This document shows positions 16,595-25,210 of a DNA stretch of 64,000 nucleotides, in pieces. This DNA comes from Chengkuizengella sediminis (GTDB lineage: Bacteria > Bacillota > Bacilli > Paenibacillales > KCTC-33759): the NCBI RefSeq assembly GCF_010078385.1, contig NZ_SIJC01000003.1, forward strand, positions 1 to 64,000, in the 5' to 3' direction. Both the position numbers and the translations under genes were made by a program. Below the pieces are notes generated by a model. That model was not told the origin of the DNA. It worked only from the letters and a program-made list of their open reading frames with translations, and did no database searches. Within the stretch, counting starts at the first letter, position 1, and each line of letters starts with the position of its first letter.

Positions 16595-18277
16595 CTATTC
16601 TATGGCAGTCCAAGTAAATGGAACGGTATTATTTAAAAAGGCAGAGTTGCCCGCCCCCGCATGTGCAAAGTAAAAACCATTTGATGTTGGATAAAAAGAG
16701 GTTATGTTCAATGTCACTTCTCTATAGATTGGTTCTTGCCATCTATCATCCCATTCTTCATATACATACTTGCCCTGAGAGAGCACAAATAGATTGCTAG
16801 AAATATAAACAGCATCTCCTCCGTCCACTCTTTTTTCAAAGGGTCCTCCAACAAAAGTAGAGCCTCCAACGATTTTAAGAATGGTAGGAGCAAATGGTAG
16901 ATTTGATATCGTTACATTATCCGTTGTAGAATAACCTATATTTAAATTTACTGTACCTGTAGCCCACTGTTTTCTGTTAGAAGTTCCTGTCATTTTATTA
17001 CCATTGACATATGCCGTTTTTCCACTAACGATATCACTTGATGTAGCCGTAGCATCACTAGTAAACGAACCAGATACACCAAAAATATTTTTACCTACTT
17101 TAATACTAGCTGCGGTGAGATCAGCATCTCCTACTACGTATCCAGAGCCACTATGATATCCTGATGAGATGCTTTGATTCGATGTACTTGGTGTAATCAC
17201 CAAACTCCCTCGATTGGACATGGTTCCTATTACCTTAGATCCATTCACATATGCTGTTTTCCCTGTTAAAATATTAGATGTTACCGCAGTAGCATCCCCT
17301 GTATCCACTACATCGGATGCTCCATTCACTCCAAATAGGCTAATCCCTTTTTTGATATTCTCACTTTTCAGGTCAGCGTCTCCACTTACGTATCCTGATC
17401 CGCTATGGTATCCTTCTGGAATGCTTTGATTGGATGTACTCGGTGTATAAGTCATCGCACCACGAATGGGCATGTTTCCTGTAATTTTAGATCCATTGAC
17501 ATAAGCAGTTGTACCAAGTAGGAGATTGGCAACTACGGCTGTGGCATCTCCTGTATCCACTACATCCGATGCTCCATTCACTCCAAAGATACTAACCCCT
17601 TTTTTGATATTCTCACTTTTCAGATCAGCATCTCCTATTACTTGTCCTGATCCACTATGATATCCTTCTGATATGGTTTGATTGGATGTACTTGGTGTTA
17701 GCACCACACTTCCACGATTGGGCATGATCCCTGTCCTTTTTACTCCACCTTGGTAAAATGTTGTTCCTGTAAGTACATTTCCGATTGAAGCTGTAGCGTC
17801 ATCTGATATATTGCGTATAGCTGCTGCCAATTGTGCAAAGGTATAATGTCCAAAAGCACTTTGTCTCATGTCAGTAATAGCGGCAGCTAGCGTGGTCTTT
17901 CCATCACTGACAGATTGAAAAAGCTCTGATAAAGCTCCTTCGACATTTTCAGATGAAAACTCTCCATCCACATCTTCAATGGTAATATTTTCAGCAGTCA
18001 GTTGAATAGAAGATACTTTTTGATCTGTATAAGTCTTGGCATTTTCTTCAGCTAAATCTGCTTTCTCTTGTGCACCTGAGGGTGTTTCTTTGGCATTCCA
18101 AGCACTGCGCTCATTCGCTGTAATGTGCTGTGTCGTATTCATTACATGGGAATCTAGCTCTTCTTTAGTGGCTGCATTCTCGTCAATAATATCCCAGTTT
18201 TCATTAAAAGATTCACGAGAGACGTTTTCATTTCCCAACGGTTTATTGATTCCTAGGTTTGGTGTTACGTCTGGCAT
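16595..18277 (-). CDS. Tail fibre with tandem 80-residue repeats
   Basis: This 560-residue protein starts at ATG 18277 after AAAGGAGG; the TTG at 18283 is too close to the ribosome binding site. The N-terminal region (1-150) is homologous to the propeller fibre. The centre has about three repeats of 80-83 residues plus a partial one, each with TAYVNGSKITG, TPSTSNQSI, GYHSGSGYVSGDADL, NIKKG and FGVNGASD. Repeats of this kind form the shaft of many Firmicute phage and tailocin fibres. The C-terminal 120 residues (from about WATGTVNLNIGY) form a separate tip domain rich in aromatic residues, probably binding the cell surface. The tip differs entirely from the propeller of the second fibre. Confidence 0.75.
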   Translation of the reverse strand: MPDVTPNLGINKPLGNENVSRESFNENWDIIDENAATKEELDSHVMNTTQHITANERSAWNAKETPSGAQEKADLAEENAKTYTDQKVSSIQLTAENITIEDVDGEFSSENVEGALSELFQSVSDGKTTLAAAITDMRQSAFGHYTFAQLAAAIRNISDDATASIGNVLTGTTFYQGGVKRTGIMPNRGSVVLTPSTSNQTISEGYHSGSGQVIGDADLKSENIKKGVSIFGVNGASDVVDTGDATAVVANLLLGTTAYVNGSKITGNMPIRGAMTYTPSTSNQSIPEGYHSGSGYVSGDADLKSENIKKGISLFGVNGASDVVDTGDATAVTSNILTGKTAYVNGSKVIGTMSNRGSLVITPSTSNQSISSGYHSGSGYVVGDADLTAASIKVGKNIFGVSGSFTSDATATSSDIVSGKTAYVNGNKMTGTSNRKQWATGTVNLNIGYSTTDNVTISNLPFAPTILKIVGGSTFVGGPFEKRVDGGDAVYISSNLFVLSQGKYVYEEWDDRWQEPIYREVTLNITSFYPTSNGFYFAHAGAGNSAFLNNTVPFTWTAIE

Positions 18278-18292
18278 TCTCAACTTCCTCCT

Positions 18293-18730
18293 TTATACAG
18301 CTGCTTTATCCAGCACAATGTATTTTTGATTATTACTAATCGAGGCAACAATGACTCGATCTCCTACTTCAAGAGGTGATTCAATCGTGACCTCCACAGA
18401 TTCACCAGTTACTTTTGCATCTAATGCTAATTTGGTGAAAGTAGTTTCACATGGTCCATGTGGGCTCGTACTTACAATATCGTGGCTTGTTACGTCTGTA
18501 TCTAAAGTCATTTCTTGACTTTCTATTCGTAATATTCTTTTATGTTCAAGCAAGGGTTCAGCTACAATTAAATCTTCTTCTTCAAGGATAATTTTCATAT
18601 TATCAACCTGAATTTTTAAAGGATCGGTAGATTTAATTGTTGCTAGTTCAATGTCAACCTCTTTGTTAAATCCGAATATTCTGAACATTTGGATGAGTTG
18701 ACTATAGGCACTTCCTTCTAACCGTTCGAT
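18293..18730 (-). CDS. DUF2577-like baseplate protein (XkdR type) with probable ATC start
   Basis: The first ATG is at 18688, but the open frame continues upstream without a standard start. GGAGGT at 18744-18739 lies 8 bases before an in-frame ATC at 18730. Starting there gives the N-terminus (M)ERLEGSAYSQLIQMF, which reads as real protein, and 145 residues in all. The body (STDPLKIQVDN, EEEDLIVAEPLLEH, LEVGDRVIVASISNNQKYIV) fits DUF2577 proteins of PBSX-type tails, usually located between the hub and DUF2634 genes. Here it lies after the DUF2313 gene, an altered position. ATC starts are very rare, so a point mutation or sequencing error (ATG to ATC) is the alternative. Confidence 0.65.
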   Translation of the reverse strand: MERLEGSAYSQLIQMFRIFGFNKEVDIELATIKSTDPLKIQVDNMKIILEEEDLIVAEPLLEHKRILRIESQEMTLDTDVTSHDIVSTSPHGPCETTFTKLALDAKVTGESVEVTIESPLEVGDRVIVASISNNQKYIVLDKAAV

Positions 18731-18745
18731 GTGAGTCCACCTCCA

Positions 18746-19315
18746 CTATTCTCTATAGGTTTCAAACTGACCCCATGTACTATTTTTGCTATCTAACTCG
18801 TTCCAAGTTAGCATGTATATGTCTAAATCGTCCCAAGTCATATAGGTAAAGATATATTCAATACCAAGATGAGCAGGGATGATCTCTGCTAATGCTTGTT
18901 GAATATCTTCCAAGTTCGATGGTATGCCCAATTCTCCAATAAATGTGATGACAATTCTATAATCTTGAGGTACTTCTTCTACGGCTACTTCTCCATGTCC
19001 ATATGATTCTGCTACTTCTTTTATTAATCTTACAGTAACGGTTCCGATGCCACGTAATTTAGATTTAACGACGGATCGACGCTCTTCGTATGATTTAGAT
19101 TGATCTGTCACTAAGCCACATATACGCTCCCAATGATCTAATCCCCATGTTGCTGTCTCAATAAAGAATTGTTGAAGAACTTCATTAATCTCTTCGTTTA
19201 ACCCCTCTATTTCTCCAGCTTCAAGTAGAGTCACATTTGTCCCTATCACAGATTCTTGATAGTATTTGGGTAAATAATCTAGCATCTGTTGCTCTATATC
19301 TCTATCAACTTCCAC
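18746..19315 (-). CDS. DUF2313 / XkdU-like tail protein
   Basis: This 189-residue protein starts at GTG 19315, overlapping the end of the baseplate J gene by 11 bp, with GAGGTG 9 bases upstream. It begins QQMLDYLPKYYQES, has a middle KSKLRGIGTVT, and carries the closing AEIIPAHLGIEYIFTYMTWDDLD. This matches the family (YmfQ/XkdU) that follows the baseplate wedge gene in contractile tails and connects baseplate to fibres. The C-terminus ends in repeated W-(D/N/G)-(D/E/Q) turns (MTWDDLD, LTWNELD, STWGQFE), common in these proteins. Confidence 0.8.
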   Translation of the reverse strand: MEVDRDIEQQMLDYLPKYYQESVIGTNVTLLEAGEIEGLNEEINEVLQQFFIETATWGLDHWERICGLVTDQSKSYEERRSVVKSKLRGIGTVTVRLIKEVAESYGHGEVAVEEVPQDYRIVITFIGELGIPSNLEDIQQALAEIIPAHLGIEYIFTYMTWDDLDIYMLTWNELDSKNSTWGQFETYRE

Positions 19316-20387
19316 TAATCGTCACCTCACCTAAAACAGCCACTTCCCCATCTTCAATAGAGACATGGACATTGGACGTACCGCCATTAATGGTTAGTCC
19401 AACGTAATCTAACACTCCGTCTATTTCTAATATGGTACTGGCTATTTGTGAGTATCTAACAAAAGAATCACGATATGCTAAAGTAACAAGGTACTCTGTT
19501 ACTTGCACTCTAATTTGTTCCGCAACTTGATCCATATCATAACCTTGATCTAATACAATAGAAGCATCAATCGTAATGCCAACTTCTGGTGCTCCAACAA
19601 CAGTAACATCTGCCCCGACTGGGCGTGCCGATTCAATGTATTGCCTCACATTAGTAACAATGCTTTCGTCTGGTGCCGTTTTATCTGTTGAGAGAAGAAT
19701 CACTTTTACTGTTCCATTGCCATTCCAAATCGGAACAACGATTGCATCTGAAATCCCTGAAATTTCTTTTGCCCACTCTAAATAATGATTGGCATTCCCA
19801 CTTGTTGAGGGATTTTGTACACGTTCTAAATAACGACTCAGTAAATCTGCATCCGATTCTTCATTTACTCCATTATCAAATGATTCAGGATTCGCAACCT
19901 GAACAACCCCACTCAAATCTCCATAAACAAGGCTAATTTCACCAGCATCAACATTACCTAATGTACCACCTTCTTCAGCTTTAACAGCGATATCAATAGA
20001 TCCATTCCCCTGATCAATGACCCCTTCTTCAATGGTCATAAAATAGATAGGATCGCTATCTACAGTCACTGCCGTTGAAATACGGACACCTTCTGGAATC
20101 GTAATTTCATTATCACTTGTAAAGGTAACCCTACCAGATGCTTGTAATTCAGAACGCCTCCCTACTCCCAACTCTCTACAACGCATGTCCAAATATTCAC
20201 CATAGGTAGTATCAGCAAAGCCATATTTTAAAGCCAATTCTAGTTGAATATACGCTTGGGCAAGTTCAATGGCAGCTGGTGAGAGCAGATCATATGTGAT
20301 AGAACCTTCACGTTGATCAATGGTTGCGGGTGATTTACTGAGCATGCGTTCCAAAATTACTTCTTTAGTTTCTGTTTCATATGCCAC
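19305..20387 (-). CDS. Baseplate J-like protein (XkdT type)
   Basis: This 360-residue protein starts at GTG 20387 after AGGAGGTG. It has the typical layout of a Baseplate_J wedge protein: an N-terminal helical region (LERMLSKSPATIDQREGS, LSPAAIELAQAYIQLE), a central beta domain (TIPEGVRISTAV, GTLGNVDAGEI) and a C-terminal region with QNPSTSGNANHYLEWAKEI and PVGADVTVVGAPE. It forms the wedges around the hub that trigger sheath contraction. It lies between DUF2634 and DUF2313 genes, the standard order in PBSX and diffocin clusters. Confidence 0.9.
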   Translation of the reverse strand: MAYETETKEVILERMLSKSPATIDQREGSITYDLLSPAAIELAQAYIQLELALKYGFADTTYGEYLDMRCRELGVGRRSELQASGRVTFTSDNEITIPEGVRISTAVTVDSDPIYFMTIEEGVIDQGNGSIDIAVKAEEGGTLGNVDAGEISLVYGDLSGVVQVANPESFDNGVNEESDADLLSRYLERVQNPSTSGNANHYLEWAKEISGISDAIVVPIWNGNGTVKVILLSTDKTAPDESIVTNVRQYIESARPVGADVTVVGAPEVGITIDASIVLDQGYDMDQVAEQIRVQVTEYLVTLAYRDSFVRYSQIASTILEIDGVLDYVGLTINGGTSNVHVSIEDGEVAVLGEVTISGS

Positions 20388-20800
20388 TATACTTTCACCT
20401 CCTGTTCTATCCTTCCATCTACCGTATCCACTTCAAAAGTGGCATAAAGTGCATCTCCCTTTCGAGAAATACTAAAATTAAGTACGGTCCGAATGCGATC
20501 ATCATAAGAAATGGCTTCTTCAATCAGACGAGGGACTTCAGCATCCACCAACTCATGAGGAACATCTTGACCGATTAAATCCTCTAATTCACTCCCGTAT
20601 TGATCAGTGTATATAAGGTATCGAAATCGCGGCGTTGAGAGTGACTTGCGTACATATTGCTTAACCGCTTCAATGCCATCAATATACCCCTTCATTTCTC
20701 CTGTATCAAAATCAAACTTATATGTCTTAGAAGGTTGGACTTTTTTTATAGTGGTATTCGTTTCTGTGGTTATTAATTCAGGTATAGGGCTTAAAGCCAT
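20387..20800 (-). CDS. DUF2634 / gp25-like baseplate protein (XkdS type)
   Basis: This protein of about 137 residues most likely starts at ATG 20800, seven codons after the first ATG of the frame (20821), because AAGGTGG is correctly spaced only from the later one. The pattern TYKFDFDTGEMKGYIDGIEA, then STPRFRYLIYTDQYGSELED and VDTVDGRIEQEV is that of the XkdS/DUF2634 family, related to the T4 gp25 wedge protein. It overlaps the baseplate J gene by one base, suggesting coupled translation. Confidence 0.85.
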   Translation of the reverse strand: MALSPIPELITTETNTTIKKVQPSKTYKFDFDTGEMKGYIDGIEAVKQYVRKSLSTPRFRYLIYTDQYGSELEDLIGQDVPHELVDAEVPRLIEEAISYDDRIRTVLNFSISRKGDALYATFEVDTVDGRIEQEVKV

Positions 20801-20825
20801 TGGATTCACCACCTTTTTCATTTGA

Positions 20826-21785
20826 TTAACTCAACTTATCCACCTTTAATCTCATACGATGTACCTTGTCTTGAAATGTATGAGTATCTGTCACTATGTG
20901 AAAATCACCTGATATCTTCGTCATGGTCTCAGATACATAAATCACTGATCCAGCTACCACCGCTTCATTTCCTAAGGCTTCAATCTCAGCTTCCTCGCTC
21001 ACTTTACTCAAGTCTTTTAACATTTGATTTGCCAACTGTTGGGCTTGTGAAGTATTTTGATCCACATCGCTTTCCTCGATATGCTGCATTAAACCAACAT
21101 TTTTAATTAAGGATTGATCTTCAACGATAGTTGCGATGGGTTGATCTTCAAGATCTCCACTAATCACTTTGACTTGATTTCGTACATCTTCAATGGACTC
21201 GGCATAGGATGCGTTTAAAATATTAAATCCATTTTGCAAGGCCCATTCGACTATATTCTTCTTGCGTTCAATGAGTTGTAACTTCCCCTCTTTCGAGAAT
21301 AAAATAAAACGCCTGCCGATTTGTTTACTTGTCTCTGTTAAGGCGGTATTCATCATGTCCCAAAGGGTTTTATTACGCATAATGAATTTTGGAAAAACAT
21401 ATCCTGTATCTTCAATAGATCCAAAGGAAATTCCGAAGTCATTACATAACTGTTTGATGATTGAAGAGGCTGTCATATTGGTAAACTTCTTCGTATCTAC
21501 ATTCTTTGTTAGGTAAATATTTTCATCATAGGCTGTCACACTCATATTGCCATCTGCTTGAATAGAGTGCGAGAAGATCACTCCTCTAAATAATTCCTCG
21601 TCATCTTTTGAAAATTTCAAAAGTTTACCTTTCTCTATGAAAACGGTTTGTTCTTTCCCATTTGTTGTATTTGATAACTGAAGCTCCAATTTGCGAAATG
21701 CCTGCTTGCTATCTCCGGACCATGTAATGGAAGTAACTAACGGATCTAGGTACATATCATTGTTATACTGAACTTCTACTTTCAT
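20826..21785 (-). CDS. Tail hub protein, XkdQ/gp27-like
   Basis: This 319-residue protein starts at ATG 21785, overlapping the LysM gene stop by 4 bp (ATGA). The order of elements fits XkdQ-type hub proteins: an N-terminal beta domain (VTSITWSGDSKQAFRKLEL, LLKFSKDDEELFRGVIF), then SSIIKQLCNDFGI, then ILFSKEGKLQLIERKKNIVE, and a C-terminal region (VSEEAEIEALGNEAVVAGSV, VHRMRLKVDKL). These hubs sit at the tube tip below the LysM protein and carry the spike. No separate spike with a PAAR-type motif was seen nearby. Confidence 0.85.
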   Translation of the reverse strand: MKVEVQYNNDMYLDPLVTSITWSGDSKQAFRKLELQLSNTTNGKEQTVFIEKGKLLKFSKDDEELFRGVIFSHSIQADGNMSVTAYDENIYLTKNVDTKKFTNMTASSIIKQLCNDFGISFGSIEDTGYVFPKFIMRNKTLWDMMNTALTETSKQIGRRFILFSKEGKLQLIERKKNIVEWALQNGFNILNASYAESIEDVRNQVKVISGDLEDQPIATIVEDQSLIKNVGLMQHIEESDVDQNTSQAQQLANQMLKDLSKVSEEAEIEALGNEAVVAGSVIYVSETMTKISGDFHIVTDTHTFQDKVHRMRLKVDKLS

Positions 21786-22429
21786 GATGGAATCACCAAC
21801 TTTTGTCCTGGTCTAATCTGATTAGGATCAGGTCCGATGACATCGATGTTGGCACTGTGAATGTTTGTCCACAAACTCCCATCACCAAGTGTGGATTGAG
21901 CTATCTTCCACAGTGTATCCCCACTCTTCACAATGTAGTTACTTACCTGCTTTTTCGAACCTGGACGTGTTTCTTGTAGTTTGGATTCATCTGCTACTTT
22001 TTTAAAATTCAGAAATTGATACTCTTTTAGGGTCATACTATAATAGACGTCTCCTGGACTCCCTGCTTTTTCTTCATATTGAAAGGAGCGAATCGTAGCC
22101 AGTACATTGATTTTATCCGTTTCTCCTATCCCTTCAGTGACAATGAAACGCAATGGCTCTCCCGATTGTTGCCATGAGCGAATTTTTTTTACGGTTTGCC
22201 ATGGGTCAGCCAACGCCTCATATTCACAATACACTGAGTGATAATCTCTCGGAAAAAAGGATGAAATTTGAAATTCTCTAAGCTGGTTATCGCCTATGAC
22301 TGTGTATTCTCCAAATTGAGAAACTTGAACATCCGAATATTGATGACCACTTGTTACATCGATTCGATCTGGATTTACTGGTAATTGTATTTTTTCAGCT
22401 CCGTTATTAAATGTTAGCCAGAATTGCAC
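21782..22429 (-). CDS. LysM-domain tail protein, XkdP-like
   Basis: This 215-residue protein has an N-terminal domain typical of XkdP/gp53-like baseplate proteins (FNNGAEKIQLPVNPDRI, QFGEYTVIGDNQLREFQISS, FFPRDYHSVYCEY). A C-terminal LysM repeat follows (residues about 167-213: YIVKSGDTLWKIAQSTLGDG, RPGQKLVIP). LysM modules bind peptidoglycan, and the family joins tape measure to hub. It lies 12 bp after the tape-measure gene. Confidence 0.9.
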   Translation of the reverse strand: MQFWLTFNNGAEKIQLPVNPDRIDVTSGHQYSDVQVSQFGEYTVIGDNQLREFQISSFFPRDYHSVYCEYEALADPWQTVKKIRSWQQSGEPLRFIVTEGIGETDKINVLATIRSFQYEEKAGSPGDVYYSMTLKEYQFLNFKKVADESKLQETRPGSKKQVSNYIVKSGDTLWKIAQSTLGDGSLWTNIHSANIDVIGPDPNQIRPGQKLVIPS

Positions 22430-22440
22430 AGTATCACCTC

Positions 22441-24531
22441 CTACACAAATGACATGCCTGCTATACGAAGTTTACGAACCATTGTATCCACTATTTTGTC
22501 TACGTCTTGCTCCATTTCGTCATTATTTCCTGTGTAATTTACCGTTATGTGAAATGTATTGTTGCTCGTCTGCAGCCCTAGATCACTACGTTCATCTGAA
22601 TCATTTGAGTACATATTTGCAACATTGGAACGATATGGATTATGCGATTGTGGAACACCAACATTTTTATTTATATCACTACTGAAATCAAAGAAATCGA
22701 GTACCATTGCTATAAAACCCATATCTTTTGCCTCATTTAAGATCGATGTACCGAATACTTTTGTTTTATCCAAGATTGAGGAACCGAATTCTTGCACTTT
22801 TTCCATAGTAGACCGTCCTAAGTCCGTCATTTTAACTAGTTGATTAACTGCAACATTTTTTATTGAAGTAATACTTTCTTTCATCTCGTCCATATCTATC
22901 GTTGCTAGTTTCCCTCCAGCCCAAGAACCAAGAGCACCTCCGATAGTTGCTCCTATCGCAGTACCAACAACAGGGATGACTGAGCCAATGGTGCCACCTA
23001 GGGTAGCTCCAATCACACCACCTGCTGTTTCTCCAACGGCTTGTTTCTTATCTTTTGCGGTAACAATGTCTGCAGCACTTAACAATGTCCCAATAACCGG
23101 TATACGTTTTGTCGCTCCTTTAGCAACGGATTTAGCTCTTTTAACTAAATTAGAAGTATTGTTTGAAGTCACCTTGGTTAGTTGTTTATTGGATTTAGTT
23201 AGTTTATCTTGATTGGTTCCTATCCCATGGATTGCAGACGATATTCCATCACTACAACATGTACCTTCACCGTTACCTCCACCTACTAAATTTCCTATCA
23301 TACCTCCAACCAAACCAGCAACACCTCTTCCTTTTCTTCTCTTTTTCCGGCTGGTTTTTTTAATGGGACGACCCTTCACTTTCTCAAATGATGGATTCTT
23401 GGTTTTTTTATTTAAAGGCTCTTTCGCCTTTTTCTTGGTCTTCTTGTTGTTTTTGGCAGTCTCTGATTCAGTTGCTGATTCAACAGGGTTCTTCCATATT
23501 TTTTTCAATTGCCCAGGAAGTTTTTTTGCTTGATCCCACGTTCCTTTCGCAGTCTCTGCAAATTTTTGGACACTAGCAAAGGTCGTTTTTAACGTTTGAG
23601 CAAAGGATGATACTTGATTCCAAGCCTCTTTTACAGTGGAGCCAAATGCAGAAGCTTCTTGCCAGGTTGCCATTATCTTATCTCCTACACTAGCTGAGCT
23701 TGACCAAATGCCTTGAACTTTATTTCCAAATTTCCCTGTTTCATTCCATGTTGCTTTCATCGTCTTGCCTACATTCTTCGCCTCGTTAAACGTCCTTTGA
23801 AGTGCTTTACTTACTTCCATGCCTTCTTTCCATGTGTTTTGTGCAGTTTTCCCAAATTGCCCAACCTTGGATAGGATTGATTTGGTTTTTTGCACAGTTT
23901 GAAGTGAATTGCTGACAAAGGTAAGGGTCTTTTGAAACACGGGTGTCAATTTCTCTTCTATCTTGTTAAGTGCGGTAACTTTGTTGGAAGATTCGTCTTC
24001 AGGGTTACTCCAGATCCCTTTAATAGACCCTGAAATCTCCTTATATTGACCCCATGCCCCTTTTGCCTTATCTGCATATTCTTCTACGTTTTTCAAAGAA
24101 CCTTCTAATGTATCTACAAGACTTGTTGTTTGATTCCATGTTGATTTGATGCCTGAATCGGACCAAATGTCTTTCACTTGTTGACCAAAGTTCTCTGCCT
24201 CTTGCCATGACTTTATCATGGTGCTTCCAAAGCCTTGCGCTTCTTTAAACACATTTTGCAATGTACTTCCTAAATTCACTGTATCTTGCCAAGTATTTTG
24301 TGCTACATCACCAACATTTTGTACTTCAGTTATAGTGGATTTTACTTTCTCTACATTAGTATTCAATGCTTGTGATTGCACTTTCAAACGATCCATTATT
24401 TCAGTAGACTTATTGATCCATTGATTTGTTTGAGCAAACATGTTTGTTACTTTTTTATACACTTGGTCTACTGGCTTTATTAGTCTCTCATAGTGATCGA
24501 TTGCTATGTTCAATTCTGCTGCCCTTGCCAA
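22441..24531 (-). CDS. Tape-measure protein
   Basis: This 696-residue, mostly helical protein starts at TTG 24531 with AAAGGAGG 8 bases upstream. The first 350 residues contain many loose repeats of about 20-25 residues with a tryptophan and FG/LG turns (for example TWNETGKFGNKVQGIWSSSA). A lysine-rich linker (about 358-412) follows. Then come a glycine-rich hydrophobic region (about 490-560: GGVIGATLGGTIGSV, then GAALGSW-like turns) and a C-terminal domain. Tape measures set tail length at about 1.5 angstrom per residue, which would give a tail of roughly 100 nm. It is the gene immediately after the frameshifted chaperone, as in phages. Confidence 0.85.
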   Translation of the reverse strand: MARAAELNIAIDHYERLIKPVDQVYKKVTNMFAQTNQWINKSTEIMDRLKVQSQALNTNVEKVKSTITEVQNVGDVAQNTWQDTVNLGSTLQNVFKEAQGFGSTMIKSWQEAENFGQQVKDIWSDSGIKSTWNQTTSLVDTLEGSLKNVEEYADKAKGAWGQYKEISGSIKGIWSNPEDESSNKVTALNKIEEKLTPVFQKTLTFVSNSLQTVQKTKSILSKVGQFGKTAQNTWKEGMEVSKALQRTFNEAKNVGKTMKATWNETGKFGNKVQGIWSSSASVGDKIMATWQEASAFGSTVKEAWNQVSSFAQTLKTTFASVQKFAETAKGTWDQAKKLPGQLKKIWKNPVESATESETAKNNKKTKKKAKEPLNKKTKNPSFEKVKGRPIKKTSRKKRRKGRGVAGLVGGMIGNLVGGGNGEGTCCSDGISSAIHGIGTNQDKLTKSNKQLTKVTSNNTSNLVKRAKSVAKGATKRIPVIGTLLSAADIVTAKDKKQAVGETAGGVIGATLGGTIGSVIPVVGTAIGATIGGALGSWAGGKLATIDMDEMKESITSIKNVAVNQLVKMTDLGRSTMEKVQEFGSSILDKTKVFGTSILNEAKDMGFIAMVLDFFDFSSDINKNVGVPQSHNPYRSNVANMYSNDSDERSDLGLQTSNNTFHITVNYTGNNDEMEQDVDKIVDTMVRKLRIAGMSFV

Positions 24532-24535
24532 TTCA

Positions 24536-25116
24536 TTAACCTCCTTTCCTTAAGCGTTGCAAACGTTTCTGTTCTTTCTCTTCTTCTTCTAACTGCAATA
24601 ACATTGAAGCAAAGATAAATCGTTGTGCTCCGATGGGTTTGGCATAGAGTTCATCAGGAGGCAGTCCATGACGCTGGAAAATGGTGTGAAATAAAAAGGG
24701 AACGCCACCTGATTTAATTAGTTTTTTATTTCTTCTATGCTCTCATCCTCATCAGCAAATCCAGACAACGCTAGTATTTCGTTTGATAGTTTTGCGATTT
24801 CTCCAGCTAACAAACGTTTTTGAATCACATCTATCGGTGTCGGTCCAAAAGCTTCTAATAACTGTCCATCTGTCCAATTTGGGATCAGACATGCTTTTTC
24901 AATCACTAATGCACCAAACTTTTCATCATCAACTTGCTTCTCCCCGCCTTTGACTGGAAAACTCGCCTGCTCACGAATTTTATTGATCGTTTTCCCATCT
25001 AATGCTTGGATATGAAAATGAAGATTAAAGCGCTTCATAAATATCTCTTTCTCAGGTCTTAAATCGGCATCTAATAAAGTACGTAATACAACTTCTGCAT
25101 TCTTTATACTCTTCAT
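24536..25116 (-). CDS. Tail assembly chaperone, -1 frameshift (gpGT-like) product
   Basis: The zero-frame gene (24718-25116) ends ATA AAA AAC TAA. Bases 24727-24721 on the minus strand form the perfect slippery heptamer A AAA AAC directly before the stop. Slipping by -1 gives CTA ATT AAA and on, an open frame of 61 further codons to TAA at 24538-24536. The extension reads LIKSGGVPFLFHTIFQRHG, LPPDELYAKPIGAQRFIFAS and a charged end, the size and character of the T extension of lambda-type gpGT. The fused protein would have 193 residues. It ends 5 bases before the tape-measure start, for which chaperones of this type are needed. Confidence 0.8.
24718..25116 (-). CDS. Tail assembly chaperone, zero-frame product (XkdN/gpG-like)
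   Basis: This is a 132-residue soluble, mostly helical protein with EIFMKRFNLHFHIQALDGKT, a KINKIREQA-like basic helix and PNWTDGQLLEAFGPTPIDVI. This is the pattern of XkdN-like chaperones found between tube and tape-measure genes. It ends immediately after a slippery heptamer. The two products would be made in a fixed ratio, with the short form in excess, to coat the tape measure during tail assembly. Confidence 0.8.
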   Translation of the reverse strand: MKSIKNAEVVLRTLLDADLRPEKEIFMKRFNLHFHIQALDGKTINKIREQASFPVKGGEKQVDDEKFGALVIEKACLIPNWTDGQLLEAFGPTPIDVIQKRLLAGEIAKLSNEILALSGFADEDESIEEIKN

Positions 25117-25210
25117 CCACGTTTCATCCTCTCGTTTATATGGTTGAATGTTTTAAATATTGAAAAAGACGAGTCTAGGGAAAACTCGCCTTTTATTTTG
25201 ATCAAATTCA

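Noticed and set aside
16595..18277. CRISPR or satellite repeat
   Set aside because: The DNA repeats of about 245 bp are in frame and encode the repeated shaft of a tail fibre.
24536..24717. Frameshift mutation making the chaperone a pseudogene
   Set aside because: The break is at a perfect A AAA AAC heptamer directly before the stop, and both frames are intact, as expected for programmed frameshifting.
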